Assembly (NCBI GenBank): GCA_020698575.1
Contig: CM036254.1
Coordinates: 25,396,026-25,460,025 of the forward strand
Direction of reading: 5' to 3'
Origin: Bostrychus sinensis
Lineage: Eukaryota; Chordata; Actinopteri; Gobiiformes; Eleotridae
DNA: 64,000 nt
Numbering within the stretch: position 1 is the stretch's first letter; every line of letters starts with the position of its first letter. Of this stretch, positions 42,451 to 53,721 are shown piece after piece. The position numbers and the translations under genes are program-made. Below the pieces are notes generated by a model. It was given only the letters and a program-made list of their open reading frames with translations. It had not been told where the DNA came from and did not search any database.

Positions 42451-43425
42451 CTACTGTAGTGCTAGATTAGCGTCGGGCTTGTGATGTCTCCACCAATCCT
42501 AGGGACAGGTTTAGTCATGGAGTGCTCTTTTAATTTGTTTGCCACATTCTCACAATTTTCCCAGAAAAAAAATGATCAAGTAGGCATTTAATTACTTTAA
42601 GAAAAGAAATCACTTTCCCTGAGCTATTGTGATGCTGCCAAGTCTATTGCACATAAGCTGCAAAGAATGTGAAATACTTGGGCACATGTGTTTGAAATGC
42701 CCCGCCGTCGAATCCATTTCACAGAGACAGGAGCTGTGGACGAGGAAATGTGACATGATAATTATGTGTGTTTATTATGTGTATTTACATGCTTCAGAGC
42801 TTTTAATCACAATATAAATTTCAGGACACTGGGCAGAGACTACTGTAAAATGCATAAGGCTTGTTATTGAAGGTTTCGGACAGTGGACACAATCAACAAT
42901 AGTATTTTGTTGTTGTTTTACTCCAATACTTCTTTACTTTGCTTTGCCATGAACAGACATATTTAGGCTATAACCATATGACTGCATTTGAAAAGGGTTT
43001 TTAAGATGTAATATTTTCTTCATAGTGAAATTTATATTATTTAAAATAATAGCAATAAATAAATAAATGGTCACATTTATATAATGCTTTTCTACTTCTG
43101 TGGGCACTCAAAGGAACCATTCACCCATTCACACTCACAAGCACTCACACATTCACAGACACTTTCAATTAGTGGGTGAACAGCTCTACCTACTGAGCTA
43201 CTGCCATGGCACTAGCTTTATGAGTTTATGTTATTATTAGTATTATTATTATTATATATTATTATAGTTATTTAGGAGTTTATGACGTATATCTTATCAT
43301 GCAAATGTACAATGTATGCGCTGGTGCCAAGTGTCTTCTTCTGACAAAAACACACATGAGTATTTTATTGTAATAAATGTAAATGAGCATAGACCCTCAC
43401 ATGGTTCTCCTCCATATGTTGGGCT
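42451..43425. other. intergenic with small microsatellites
   Basis: A fish-repeat-like stretch TTTATATAATGCTTTTCTAC...CACTCAAAGGAACCATTCAC lies at 43070-43215 and (TTA)n at about 43228-43265. Otherwise nothing. Confidence 0.4.
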
Positions 43426-43429
43426 GTTT

Positions 43430-44390
43430 TCACATGATGTCATAACATTCTATAGAAGGCTATGGTGTGAGACTGAGGGCCCGTTCACATGAAAACAATG
43501 GCCAGCACCAAAGGCAACAGTCATGCTGCCTTTGATTCACATTTACATGAAAACACTGAGGTACAAAGAGAGTGAGTGTTAGTATGAGTAAACTGTAGTA
43601 CCTGTATTTGCCCAGCAAACAGTGCTGTGGGCCCCGCGAATGCTCTACACCACACAGTGAGTAAACAGCAGCTACAACTCCCCAGTAAATTTAAGATCTT
43701 GTGGTTCATTCTGTTAAAGTATTGAGTAAAAGTAAGTACTTGTTCATATATTACTGACAGTTACTGGATTAAATATAAATGGACGAGGCATATTTTGCGA
43801 TCGTGGATCAGCTGACAAGCAGCCAGCAAACAGCCAGGCACTGTTCAGATTTTGGCTGGTATGTCATCGTTTTCAGTGAGTACGCTGTTTTCACAGTTTA
43901 CACGAGAGCGGAGTGGCTCCCCACTGTGAGACCAAAACACTTCTTTCAGCGTTTTCAAAAGATTCCGGATTTGGAAAACGGAAACCCCATCCTCGTGTAA
44001 AGGAAAGGCCAAACTGCAATCAAATCTTTGCAGATTCGGGAAAATGCATTGTCGTCTAAACGGCTCCTAAGATGGAGGCAGGCAAACATTCTATGAAAGA
44101 ATCTGCTGTCAAAGTATAAATAATTAATGGTATGGTTAATAACTCTGTAATTACTGGCCCTATCAACATGAAACAAAAACTGGCACAAACATTGGCATGA
44201 CTGTTGTTAGTAGACAAGGTGTTTAGCTATGTGACTATAATGAAGTGGCGGTGGACCCATTTACTAACAAATGATTAGGGTCAACATTTACAGATTTCTT
44301 TTGAGAATAGTGTCTCTAAGCCACAGAGTGACACTGGCCCTGCCCTTCATCACCGTTGTTGATGTCATCAGATTCTAGAACATTAGCCTT
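43430..44390 (+). repeat. family G repeat, copy 2, split by family F
   Basis: Left part GATGTCATAACATTCTATAG ends at about 43477. The right part resumes at about 44076 with GCAAACATTCTATGAAAG, AATCTGCTG, ATGAAACAAAAACTGGCAC, and ends GATTCTAGAAC. The inserted DNA is the family F element. Confidence 0.65.
43478..44075 (-). mobile_element. family F inverted-repeat element, copy 2
   Basis: Reverse-oriented relative of 9045-9642. Termini GGGCCCGTTCACATGAAAAC and, reversed, GGAGCCGTTTAGACGACAAT are diverged inverted repeats. No confident target duplication. No transposase frame. Confidence 0.68.
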
Positions 44391-45885
44391 TTTCAATGGA
44401 CAGAAGTTTTGTGTGACTGATGGATGAATGACCTGAATTCCCCACTGGATACTGGAGTTGGTCACTGTAACAAATATGCCCTTTTCCCTAAAGACACTTA
44501 GGTTAGGGCCTAAAGTGGTTACCAGAGTCAAATTTTTATTAAGTATTTTTATTAAGTATATTTTACATGTTACAATCAGGAGGGGGAATTAAGTCTGTCC
44601 ACGTAAAACATCTTGGGATGAGAAGATAGAAAACTCTTATGGAAACTGCGGCCCCCTAAAGGTCTATTGTTTAGTTAATGGCACTTCATTATCATTACCT
44701 TGTTATTACAACCACTTGTGGTGTGGGCCAATGAGTGTTGAAGTTTGAGTTGCACAAATATAATAAAATCAATCAATCAATAAATAATAATGCATTGTAC
44801 CACCCTGACAAGCTGACACAGAGACACATTGATCCGACAGTGATTGGTGGCCATTAAGTCAGCTCTAATTATGTCACTATTTGGCTGGATTCCTGTGTGT
44901 AATGGTCTGCCGCAGGTGTAAATGTGTGTGATACAAATCCAGAATAGCGTGTTGTGTTTGGAGTGTTGACATTATTATTGGAAACAGCACAAAAGGCCTC
45001 ACAGGACTGAAGCCCCAGTGGCCCAACGGTGTGTTGTCAGGCAAAATCAAGTCACTACATGTCCCTCTCAATGTGACAATAGGGGCCAAGGATCTCCATA
45101 TGTTCCCATAATTGAATTAACTCAAATTAAAAGCTAGAGTCTTTTAAAAAAGCCAGACTACATGATATCTAGGGTCTATTTTTTCATAATTGTACAGTTA
45201 AGCTTGGCACTGGCCCCTATAGGTAGCTGTTGGTGTTTATAAATAACCACATTTATACCATAATTTCACCTAAGGGAATAGCCAAAGCCTCCAGATGAAG
45301 ATGAGTAATCAAAACCTGACGGGGATCACCAAATTACCCAAAGGTAACCACCAAATCCCCCGTGCACCACAGTCAGTGTTGGACAAACATCTGCCAAAAG
45401 CCACAGTTGTAATGTATGGCAGTTAATTGGTGCACACAGGCCTGGACTTGACATGAGCAGAAGATACGCAACAGATCCAGAGAGTGAAAAAGACTGGAGG
45501 TTTGAGGGTCCCACAGTTGATCTGAGAAAGAGAATGGAAGATTTCAAAGTGCTTCCTGCAAATGGAGAGTTAGATTTATCATTAAGGGCAATGGTGACCA
45601 AAGCTTAGTGTCTTTTACCTTTGGGAGAAGCCATGACCATACATGACCATTACAGAAGCGCTTCAAGGGCCTGTCAAACTCATTTTGTTCTTTTGTTAGT
45701 GTGTATGGTTAGAAATAAATAAAATATAATGGTCCAAATACACGTGTAACAGTTTATGTACTGCTGATATATTGTTTTTATTTGTTCAGTCTAAAAAAGC
45801 ATCCACTTTAACACCTTATCTAGGCTTTATTCTCAGATTTCCATAAGTTTATCTACATAAAATTGAATAAATGGCTGCTATAACA
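44391..45885. other. intergenic, nothing firmly recognised
   Basis: Short (AATC)n run at about 44770-44783. No coding or RNA feature supported. Confidence 0.45.
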
Positions 45886-46014
45886 TGTGGCTATTTAAAT
45901 GGCTATTTCAACTGCAGTGGACGGAGGTCCTGGGGAGAGGTTCCGAAGCCTCAGAATGGCCATGCCAGAGAATACAGGATTACTTGAGTGAATGAAATAA
46001 AACACTACGCCAGG

Positions 46015-47296
46015 CAGGGCCGGCCCAAGCCTTCATGGAGCCCTAAGCAGAATTTGACTTGGGGCACCCACCACATCAGTCCCACTAGTGCACGACTATT
46101 GATGATTCATATTTCATGAATGTGACACAGCTGTTATTAGTTATTAGCTGGAATGTATTCATAATAATTGGTAATGTCCTTAATTTCTATTCAAAAACAC
46201 AATATACATTTGAACTATGTACTACAATTTTCATTATTATAATTAGGGCTGTCAACGTTAACGCATTAATGCATGCGATTAATAGAAGAAAACAAAACGT
46301 GTTAAAATTTATTAACGCAAATTAATCACACGATCTGTTTTGCCGTAACAGCAGTGCTTCTCAAAGCATTTTGGAGGGCATGAAGCCGTGTCAGGGGCGC
46401 ATGACCGTCTTGGAAATGTGCGTATATCACAACATTGACTTGTTTTCACGGTGAACGACCCGCACGTCCACAGAGGAGAGAGAGCAGCTGCCACACACAC
46501 GTTTGCCTGTGGTTCGACTTCAGGACAAGTCCACTGCTTTGGCCGCTGCACTACAACCCTCTCCTTTCACTCCCCTCACGAGTCTTGTGTAAAACGTTTT
46601 ACTAATAAATGTTGCGTGTGCTTTTTACATCGCTTCCTTTCACTGCCTCTGTCCGTGCGCGTTCCTGGGAGCAGTGCTTTCTGTGCGTCCTGGACCCGCG
46701 GTGAGAGCGGGGGGCGATCCATGGCCTTCCCTGAACTTATGGAGCCACAAGCCGCAAACTCCATTCATTTGCGTTTTTTTTTTTTTTCCATAAAGCGTCA
46801 GTTCTTGACTCAGAGCGGCAGGCTCACTGCGGACAGTTGACCGTGCCCCGCCCCTGTCCGCGGCGCTGAGAGGAGCAGAGGGGAGGCTCAGGTGTCTGCA
46901 GTAGATTTAATGCAGAGCACAGTTCAGCAGACACTGTTATCTCAGTTACTACACAGACTTATTAAAGGCTCTCTCACAATATTCAGAAGTTATTTCTGAG
47001 ATGTATTTTTTTATCCAAGTAAAAACACACTCAACCTCTCTGGACTTTTTTTTTATTTAAACGTTGCATATTGTCATGGAAAATCTATCAAGTTATACAT
47101 TGCGATTAATCGTGATTAATCACAGCCCAAGAGTGTGATTAATCTGATTAATTTTTTTAATCGATTGATAGCACTAATTATAATACAATATTTTTAATGA
47201 ATGTGTACTGACAATTCTGGCCCTCTTTGGGGGCTCCCTGGTGGCCTCGGGGCCCTAAGCAGCCGCTTAGTTTGCTTGTAGGTTGAGCTGGCCCTG
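46015..47296. mobile_element. outer hAT-like element (hosts 46244-47176)
   Basis: TIRs are CAGGGCCGGCCCAAGCC and, reversed, CAGGGCCAGCTCAACC. Flanks ACGCCAGG (46007-46014) and ACTCCATG (47297-47304) match at 6 of 8. Intact family A copies read ACTCCAGG at this site, confirming the target. CTAAGCAGAATTTG and CTAAGCAGCCGCTTAG blocks lie subterminally. Confidence 0.8.
46244..47176. mobile_element. inner hAT-like element, 933 bp, perfect 8-bp duplication ATTATAAT
   Basis: TIRs are TAGGGCTGTCAACG and, reversed, TAGTGCTATCAATCG, with GATTAATC-rich subterminal DNA. Identical ATTATAAT flanks lie at 46236-46243 and 47177-47184. The middle (46430-46880) is CpG-bearing and opens a 129-residue frame that I could not assign. 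Confidence 0.87.
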
Positions 47297-47490
47297 ACTC
47301 CATGTATGTTTTTGATGAGTGAACAACATTATAACATGATAAAAAACTCAGAAAAGTTGATTTGGCAGAATATAGCCCCTTTAAAGAACTTCTGTGGATC
47401 ATGTAACTATGTTTACATAGCAGATGCTCTTCAGGGATTACCAATACCACGCTGTCACACTGATACCATACCATACCTTATTATTTACAC

Positions 47491-47664
47491 CAGTGGTCAT
47501 AAAACCCAAATTGTTCCTCTCTTATTTTGTTGGGACCCACTTACACACCTACAAATAAATCTTAACCTTATCATATCATCACAATTTTTTCCTCAGTTTT
47601 CTTCCTACCAGGAACAAGCCACTGACCCACCTTTAGGTCCTAACCCACTAGTTGAGAATGACTG
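47491..47664. mobile_element. short hAT-like element
   Basis: Ends are CAGTGGTCATAAAACCC and, reversed, CAGTCATTCTCAACTAG. Flanks ATTTACAC (47483-47490) and ATATACTC (47665-47672) match at 6 of 8. 174 bp, non-coding. Confidence 0.65.
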
Positions 47665-47672
47665 ATATACTC

Positions 47673-48100
47673 ATAAGATCATTCTTGTAAGTGTATGATA
47701 TTGGCATATATACTGAATGAACATTTTTAAATGGTGCCCAATTTGGATTCCCAGTGACTGATGCTTGTTGTGTGGCCCCTCATCAGTTTGAGTTTCACTG
47801 CTTTAGACTCTCTCCGTGTCTTTCCATATAGTTTAGTGTTGTGGTCATTTCTTAATTTCGCTCAGTAATCTGACATAACAAGCCTGAAGTGGAGTCTCTG
47901 GTGACCCGGGCCAGTTCAGTGAAGCCTAAGTAATAATGAACCACAGTTTTTTTCCCCCTCAGGTCATTCCCACATCGGAGAGACTTGATTCATTAAGACA
48001 GCAGGTCTCTTGTGGGATGTCCCAAGGGTCCTCTAGCCATGCAAGTGACTAGGAATACATAATACAACACTTTGATGAAAAAATACCCTGTACTGCCACT
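47673..48100. other. intergenic, nothing firmly recognised
   Basis: A GTGGCCCCTCATCAGTTTGA stretch near 47773 looks like the end of another hAT-like element; no partner end was found. Confidence 0.4.
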
Positions 48101-49010
48101 AAACTAAGATTGTTTGCATTTTTTTGTTTTTTATGTTGTCGTTCCATGCACATGCAAAACAAATTGGCTTGAAAACCTCCTCCACCCTTCGCCCAGCCAT
48201 GGGAATTTCCATTAAAAGTCTTTCGAGTCGGGAATAGGCGTACAAATAAATGGTTAGCTCATGGGAAATCACGGCAACAAGCAGATACATGTTAAAACCC
48301 CGGAGAGGCTGGAGAGGGCTTCCCAAAATCCACATGTGTCGGGCCCGGGCCTCCTCCAAAGTTAATGAAGTTAATTAGACCGACAATTATGAACACCTGC
48401 GACTCTGATTGGCACCGGGGCTAAAGATGGCCGAATGTTGCTAAAGTTAACCTCGCTATATAACAGCCCCCTATAATGATGGCCCGGGACGCTCACAGGA
48501 GGTTCGCATTAAGCACAGCCCTCATTCTGCAGGCTCATCCCGCTATATACTCACTTGCGTCATCTATTATTAAAACCATCCCCTTGTCTAAACACAGCTC
48601 GATAAATTGGTCTCTTCATTTTTCTGATTCATTAAGGTTAATGCAGTTTTAATTAGGCCTTGATTTGAAGCCTATTAGTCGCAATTTATACGTCATGTTT
48701 TTTCGGGGGGCGGACCTGCAAAACGACGTTGCGTGGGATAACAAATGAGATAAAAAAAAGCAAAGCAAGTTGGACGGTCCTCTGTTAGGGATGCCTCTCT
48801 TTTCACTGTAATGCCTAATGTTTATTTGCACAACTGGATTCAGGGACATTAAAACAATATAATGAATAGAGAGCGTCGGCTGCGGGGATTGCGTCAGCGT
48901 TGGCCCGGACAAACAAAAACGTGGTTAAGGGCTGATTAAAAGGGAGGAAATAGGTTTTGTGAAACAGCTGAGGGCTTTGTAATTGTGAAGCACATAATAG
49001 GGGCTTGTGG
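48101..49010. other. longest CNE-like island (about 900 bp)
   Basis: No repeat signature across about 900 bp. CpG-bearing and TAAT-rich: GGAATAGGCGTACAAATAAA, GTTAATTAGACCGACAATTA, GCTATATAACAGCCCCC, CAGTTTTAATTAGGCCTTG, GTCGCAATTTATACGTCATG, GGGCTGATTAAAAGGGAGG. Frames on the - strand across it have no family features. Best enhancer-block candidate on texture. Confidence 0.45.
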
Positions 49011-50330
49011 TAGATTCTCACCTATTTCAGAGTGACTTCACACACACTGTTCCCTATGGCCAGCTCCACACGTGGAAACAGGCCACAGGCAGGAACACTT
49101 GCTGTAGATGCATGGGGATTTTAAGGTGAATGCACACAAATAGGTGTAATGAACTGGTAAACAGGATTAGGAAAGAAGTTAATGTTTTTTTATTCAGAAA
49201 GATTCATGTTTGCAGGAAAATATTTTGGAAATATTATTGAATAAAATGTGTATTGTTATGACTAATTGTTGCAGAAATTGAAGTTGGACTAGGTTTGAGG
49301 ATATGTCTTGGTAATGCTGACAATTGCTTTATAATTTCTAAAGTGACCTAAAGGCAGCTTTCTGATAAAAGGCAAGGTCGTTTGTTTAAGTTGCAGTACT
49401 TTCTATTTTACAGTTAGCACCATTAAGGCTTTTATAGTTTTATAAGCTAATTATACACTGTTTAGCGCATTGTTACTGCAGTAATAGAACACACAGGAGA
49501 AGAATGAAAATCTAGAACCTAAAATTTTAGGAATCTCATGATTTGTGTGGCAATAGTAGGTTTAGAAATATCAGTAACCTCTCAATTTTAAGAGTGTTGC
49601 ACCTTACCACATGTTTTTAGTTGAAATGCATGTGTATTAATATGAGTTTTTAATTTGCCTTTAAAAATAGTAGATACTCAACTTAGTGTGAAAGAGGCAC
49701 AGTGGTGTATGCGTTTTTAACTGGAGGCTAGGCGGTTTGAATCTAGCCCAAAGCGCATACTGTCGCTTCACCCACATTGCCCACTCATTGCAAAAGTAAC
49801 TGCTCAACATATAAAAGTACCAACATGGTGTTATAATTCCCAACACGTCCCTGAATGCATCCAAAATGAGCCTCTCTGGCCACCCTAGTATTTTGAACCC
49901 CATTGTAGTCACTGTAAAACACCATAACCCTGCATGCACACAGTGAACCTGCAGGTCTCCAGCAGTCTCCCTGATCTGGCCCTTCTCTCTCTCTGTAGCT
50001 CTGAACCGCTGACAGCTCCAGTCACAATACATTAGCACTTCGCCCGTCCGGCTGCTCCTTCTGCACGACATGTTCACTGCACCCTGCACCAATCTCTCAC
50101 ACACATCGTTCCACATTATCACGGCTGCATTTTTTTTCTTTCTTTTTTTTTTTTTTTTTTTTTGTACTCTGTCGGGAGCAAAATTGCACTGAGGGTTAGC
50201 AGAGACAGGTGGAAGCGCCTTTGCAGGTTGTGGTGGTTTTATATGTTTGTAAATTGCCACCAGAAGCGGATAAAATGGTCCCATCTGTAACGCTAACCAC
50301 TTGAGAGACTTGAGATCAATTTGGCGCAGT
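49011..50330. other. intergenic with a degraded tRNA-type SINE and poly-T
   Basis: SINE remnant at about 49690-49800 (GAGGCACAGTGGTGTATGCG, GCGCATACTGTCGCTTCACC). A T-rich run at 50129-50163 creates a Lys-rich antisense frame. Rest unassigned. Confidence 0.4.
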
Positions 50331-50730
50331 TATTCTGAGGAGGAGGTGCACAATGGGAGTTAGCTGAAGATCAGTTTTCAATTGGATAATTGGCCTGTGA
50401 AAGGAGGGGATGGAGAGGGCATCGCTTTCACACATTCTGTATGGTTTTCATATCGGCGTAACATAAAACCTACTAGAGCTTTGGTCCAGCGCATTCATAA
50501 GATCGGTATTTCTCCAGATCAAACTCAATTTTCACTTCATGTGTCTTTCACGTCATCTGTCAAGCATCGGACCATCAACTGGAATCAATTTAGAGCCTTG
50601 TTTGGTAGTGTTGTATAGTAATTAGTTTACAATGGTGATTTTAATAAAGTTTAGCTTGCATCACCCAGCCTCTAATGGACTTTATCATAGCTGGCTGTAA
50701 TTACACATTTAGGCATTCAGTCATCAATCT
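50331..50730. other. CNE-like island
   Basis: CAATTGGATAATTGGCC, GCTTTCACACATTCTGTATG, CATATCGGCGTAAC, CTTTCACGTCATCTGTC. Repeat-free and non-coding. Confidence 0.35.
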
Positions 50731-50734
50731 TCTT

Positions 50735-50880
50735 CTGCTTATTCACATTAAGAATTCTGGAGCCTATCCCAGTAACTATGGGCCTTAGGCAAGGTACACC
50801 CTGGACAGTGGCCAGTTAGTGGCCCGGCAAACACAAGGCATACACACAGACAGACAACCATTCACCATTCGGTAACATGG
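50735..50880 (-). mobile_element. V-SINE 3' half, reverse orientation
   Basis: TTCTGGAGCCTATCCCAG, GGTACACCCTGGACAGTGG, GACAACCATTCACC are the reverse of the V-SINE tail. It leads directly into the tandem array. Confidence 0.65.
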
Positions 50881-50884
50881 GAAA

Positions 50885-51368
50885 GACTCAAACTTTTCAC
50901 ATCAAATAGCACCCCAGAAAATATTTGACTTTGAAGGTACCATCTTTAATAGACCAAAATGATTCTGACTAACCCAGGTCAAGGGATACAGTAGGTACTA
51001 TTTGGACTATGGGAGGAAGCAGGAGTACCCAGAGCTGAACCCAAGGTAACACAGGGCGGACATTCAGACTCCACACCAAGTACAACCTCAGAAAATATTT
51101 GACTTTACATGTACCATTTTCAATAGACTAAAATGAGCCTAAATCTTAACTAGTCCAGGTCTAAACCATGGGTCACAGTGGGTATTTGGACAGTGGGAGG
51201 AAGCCAGAGTACCCAGAGAGAACCCATGGTAACACAGGAAGGACATGAAGACTGAAACTTTTCAGTATTGCCTAAAAAAGTATTTGACTTTCCAAGTACC
51301 ATCTTTAATAGACTAAAACAAGCCTATATATCGCCTAACCCAGGTCTAAAGCAAGGAATACAGTAGAT
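50885..51368 (-). repeat. tandem array (about 2.7 units of 174-185 bp) built around a V-SINE core
   Basis: ATTTGACTTT landmarks at 50923, 51097 and 51282 give periods of 174 and 185 bp. Each full unit contains AGAAAATATTTGACTTT, a GTACCATCTTTAATAGAC block, CTAACCCAGGTC-like DNA and the reversed V-SINE core GGGAGGAAGC...AGAGTACCC...GGTAACACAGG. The last unit stops before the core. Confidence 0.8.
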
Positions 51369-51370
51369 AC

Positions 51371-51789
51371 TAGTGAAGGGAGTATCAATACTGTGGTATC
51401 AATATATCGATACTCACACGATACTCATTTAGGTATTGAGTACTTGAATAAAGTATTGATACTAATGTGAAATAAAAGCACATGCATCACTTACTCCAGT
51501 GTTTTGTGCCAAAACTCCTCCAAACAGCAACATTTTGGTCTGATCCATCCATGTCATGTGACAAGAAGTCACTACTATACACACTTAAGTTATTTAGTTT
51601 ATACTGTGTACATTAAAATTATCAAATGTAGTAGTAGTAGTCATGGGATTTGTCATCAAGAGTAACACTTTTTTAATGAAAAATTACATCATGAGTATCG
51701 AGTATCGAGTATCAGTATCGAATAAAATTCCCCCCCAAAAGTAATCAGTATCATATCAAATGTAAAAAGTGTGGAATCGCCCATCACTG
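51371..51789. mobile_element. hAT-like element with perfect 8-bp duplication GTAGATAC
   Basis: Identical GTAGATAC flanks at 51363-51370 and 51790-51797. Ends TAGTGAAGGGAGTATC and, reversed, CAGTGATGGGCGATTCC. Interior full of GTATCGATACT-type palindromic words. 419 bp, non-coding. Confidence 0.87.
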
Positions 51790-51797
51790 GTAGATAC

Positions 51798-52055
51798 TGC
51801 CACATATAATACAGAACTAAATAAGGAATATACTTGGACTAAACCAGAGCAAAATCATGACCAGTTCAAGACTAAACCAGGTTTAAACTAAACCAGGACA
51901 AAGCAGTGGCCTACACTTTAAAATTAAGACCCCAGGCATGAATCAAACAGAAGTGAACCTGTCTCTAAATTAAGCTTAATCAGGACATGAAGTGCAAAAG
52001 TCACATGATAAAAACCCGTGTGTATCTTTATTTCAGTCCTGGCTTTACTTCTATT
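51798..52055. repeat. CTAAACC-like stretch
   Basis: GACTAAACCAGAGC, AAGACTAAACCAGG and AACTAAACCAGGAC within 150 bp, a small relative of the 19680 array. Confidence 0.5.
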
Positions 52056-52560
52056 TTTGGATTTTAATTATACTCTTCTCTCCCTCTCTTATGTGCGCCC
52101 CTATCCTTTCGCCTGTGTCTCGGTCCTGTCCTTAACCCTCTTCGGCCACTAGATGGGGCCTGATAACCACACAGCGCTCCTCCCAGTGGGACCCACCCCT
52201 CCCCCTCCCGTTCTCCCGCTGCTGCTGCTCTGACGGCCTGTGCTGTGGGTGCTGCTGATGGGGCCCGGCCGGGACTCATGGGAAAGGTGAGGAGAGGAAA
52301 TTGTCTGCCAAGTTTATCGCTCATTCCTATCATTTGTTGGCTCTCCAGTTCAAATAGTTGTCTAATTGAACGTCGCGGCCGCTCGGTAAAGTGTTTATTG
52401 GCGCGCTCCGGACGTGGACGCGGTTATTATTAGGCGTAAAAGTCCGCTAAACTCCGCTAAAGTCTCCTCATAAGGATTGATTGAGAGGTCAGTAATGGAT
52501 TTTTAAACAGCTGACAAATAATAATTTCAATCTGAATTAGTTTAATTATAGGAGGAAATT
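52056..52560. other. CpG-bearing CNE-like island
   Basis: Contains GTCGCGGCCGCTCGG (NotI-type GCGGCCGC), TTGGCGCGCTCCGG, then TGTCTAATTGAACG and TTTAATTATAGG. CpG retention in AT-rich surroundings suggests an unmethylated regulatory element. No exon structure was seen. Confidence 0.4.
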
Positions 52561-53669
52561 ATTTTGGTGCACAACAAGATATAGTGATTTGAATCTTGTG
52601 TAAAGAGAAAACTAAAGGTGGGTTAAAAGCATATTCCTGAATGCATTCTATCTAATTCTTCTTAACAGTTTATTTTTCCTGTTTGTAAACATAGTTAGAA
52701 AATCTGCTTACTCATATAATTATTCACAGAAGAAGTTCTGCCATAAAAACAGTTGAGTTGTAAGGTTAAGAGTAATCAAACAGAGATATGCTCTACATAA
52801 TACAGAAACACATTAAATAAAATAAAAAACAATAACTCACTATAGCCTACCTGAAAATTAAATATGAATATGATGTATTATAATGTATAAAATTGATAGA
52901 AAAAGCACAGAGGTATAAAGCTGTCTAAGTACCATAGAAATAAGCATTTTCTTTTTCCTAACACAACAGACACAGTATTGTTTTTTATGACAGTCAAACC
53001 TATTATAGTCAAAGCCTTAGATATACTGTAGTTCAGTATAAGTAACTTTAATACAAAAAAGTAAATTATGATTATCCAGGTCTTTTATTTTGGTGCTAAG
53101 CAACTTTAAAACAGAAAACAAAATACCTAAATAAATAATAAATAAAACATGTAATAAAACATGTAACTTTTAGTTTAACAACAAAAAATGTCAATAAAAT
53201 AAAATAAAAATTATAATATTCAAATGAAATTATTGCTATTGTTTTTTCATTGAGCATCAAAAGTGTAACTGCAAACATGGTAGTGCAGTTAATAAAATGT
53301 TAAACTGTATGGATGTAACATGATCTGCAACTTAAAAACTGACTGCAATAATCAGCATAAAACTTGTATTGTAACAGTTGCACATTCACACATAAAGCAC
53401 TCAGCTGATAGACATTTCACTGCGGCAGCAGTAAATCCGTTACTGCCTGAATCAGCTTGAGTTGTCTAACAGTGTCTGGGGTCCAGGGTCTCCCAGGGGT
53501 CTCCATTGGACTACCATAGGCTCACAATATAGGACTTCAAATAGTATGTCAACTTTTTAAAACTGCACACACATCACTGGCATTAACATACATCACAATC
53601 ACACAATCAGTCTTATGTTTTGGCAATAATATACTCCCCTAAAATATGTATGTATGCTTTGTATTAATA

Positions 53670-53721
<52 letters not shown>

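Larger units (their letters stand above)
45890..47385 (+). repeat. family A repeat, partial copy hosting nested hAT-like elements
   Basis: GGTTCCGAAGCCTCAGAATG, GAGAATACAGGATTACTTGA lead up to the insertion. The copy resumes with TGTATGTTTTTGATGAGTG, ACAACATTATAACATG and ends ATATAGCCCCTTTAA at about 47368-47382. Confidence 0.7.

Noticed and set aside
46451..46840. 129-residue + strand frame in the inner hAT-like element
   Set aside because: No hAT transposase motif (no BED finger or dimerisation motif seen); kept only as a finding about the core.
49661..50284. 207-residue - strand open frame
   Set aside because: Contains a Lys run from a genomic T-tract and crosses a SINE remnant; no domain or splice context.
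50885..51368. CRISPR-like repeat array
   Set aside because: Eukaryotic context, units of 174-185 bp without spacer structure, contains SINE core.
52064..52333. Ala/Arg-rich 89-residue - strand frame
   Set aside because: CpG-bearing DNA opens the frame; no domain and no splice support.
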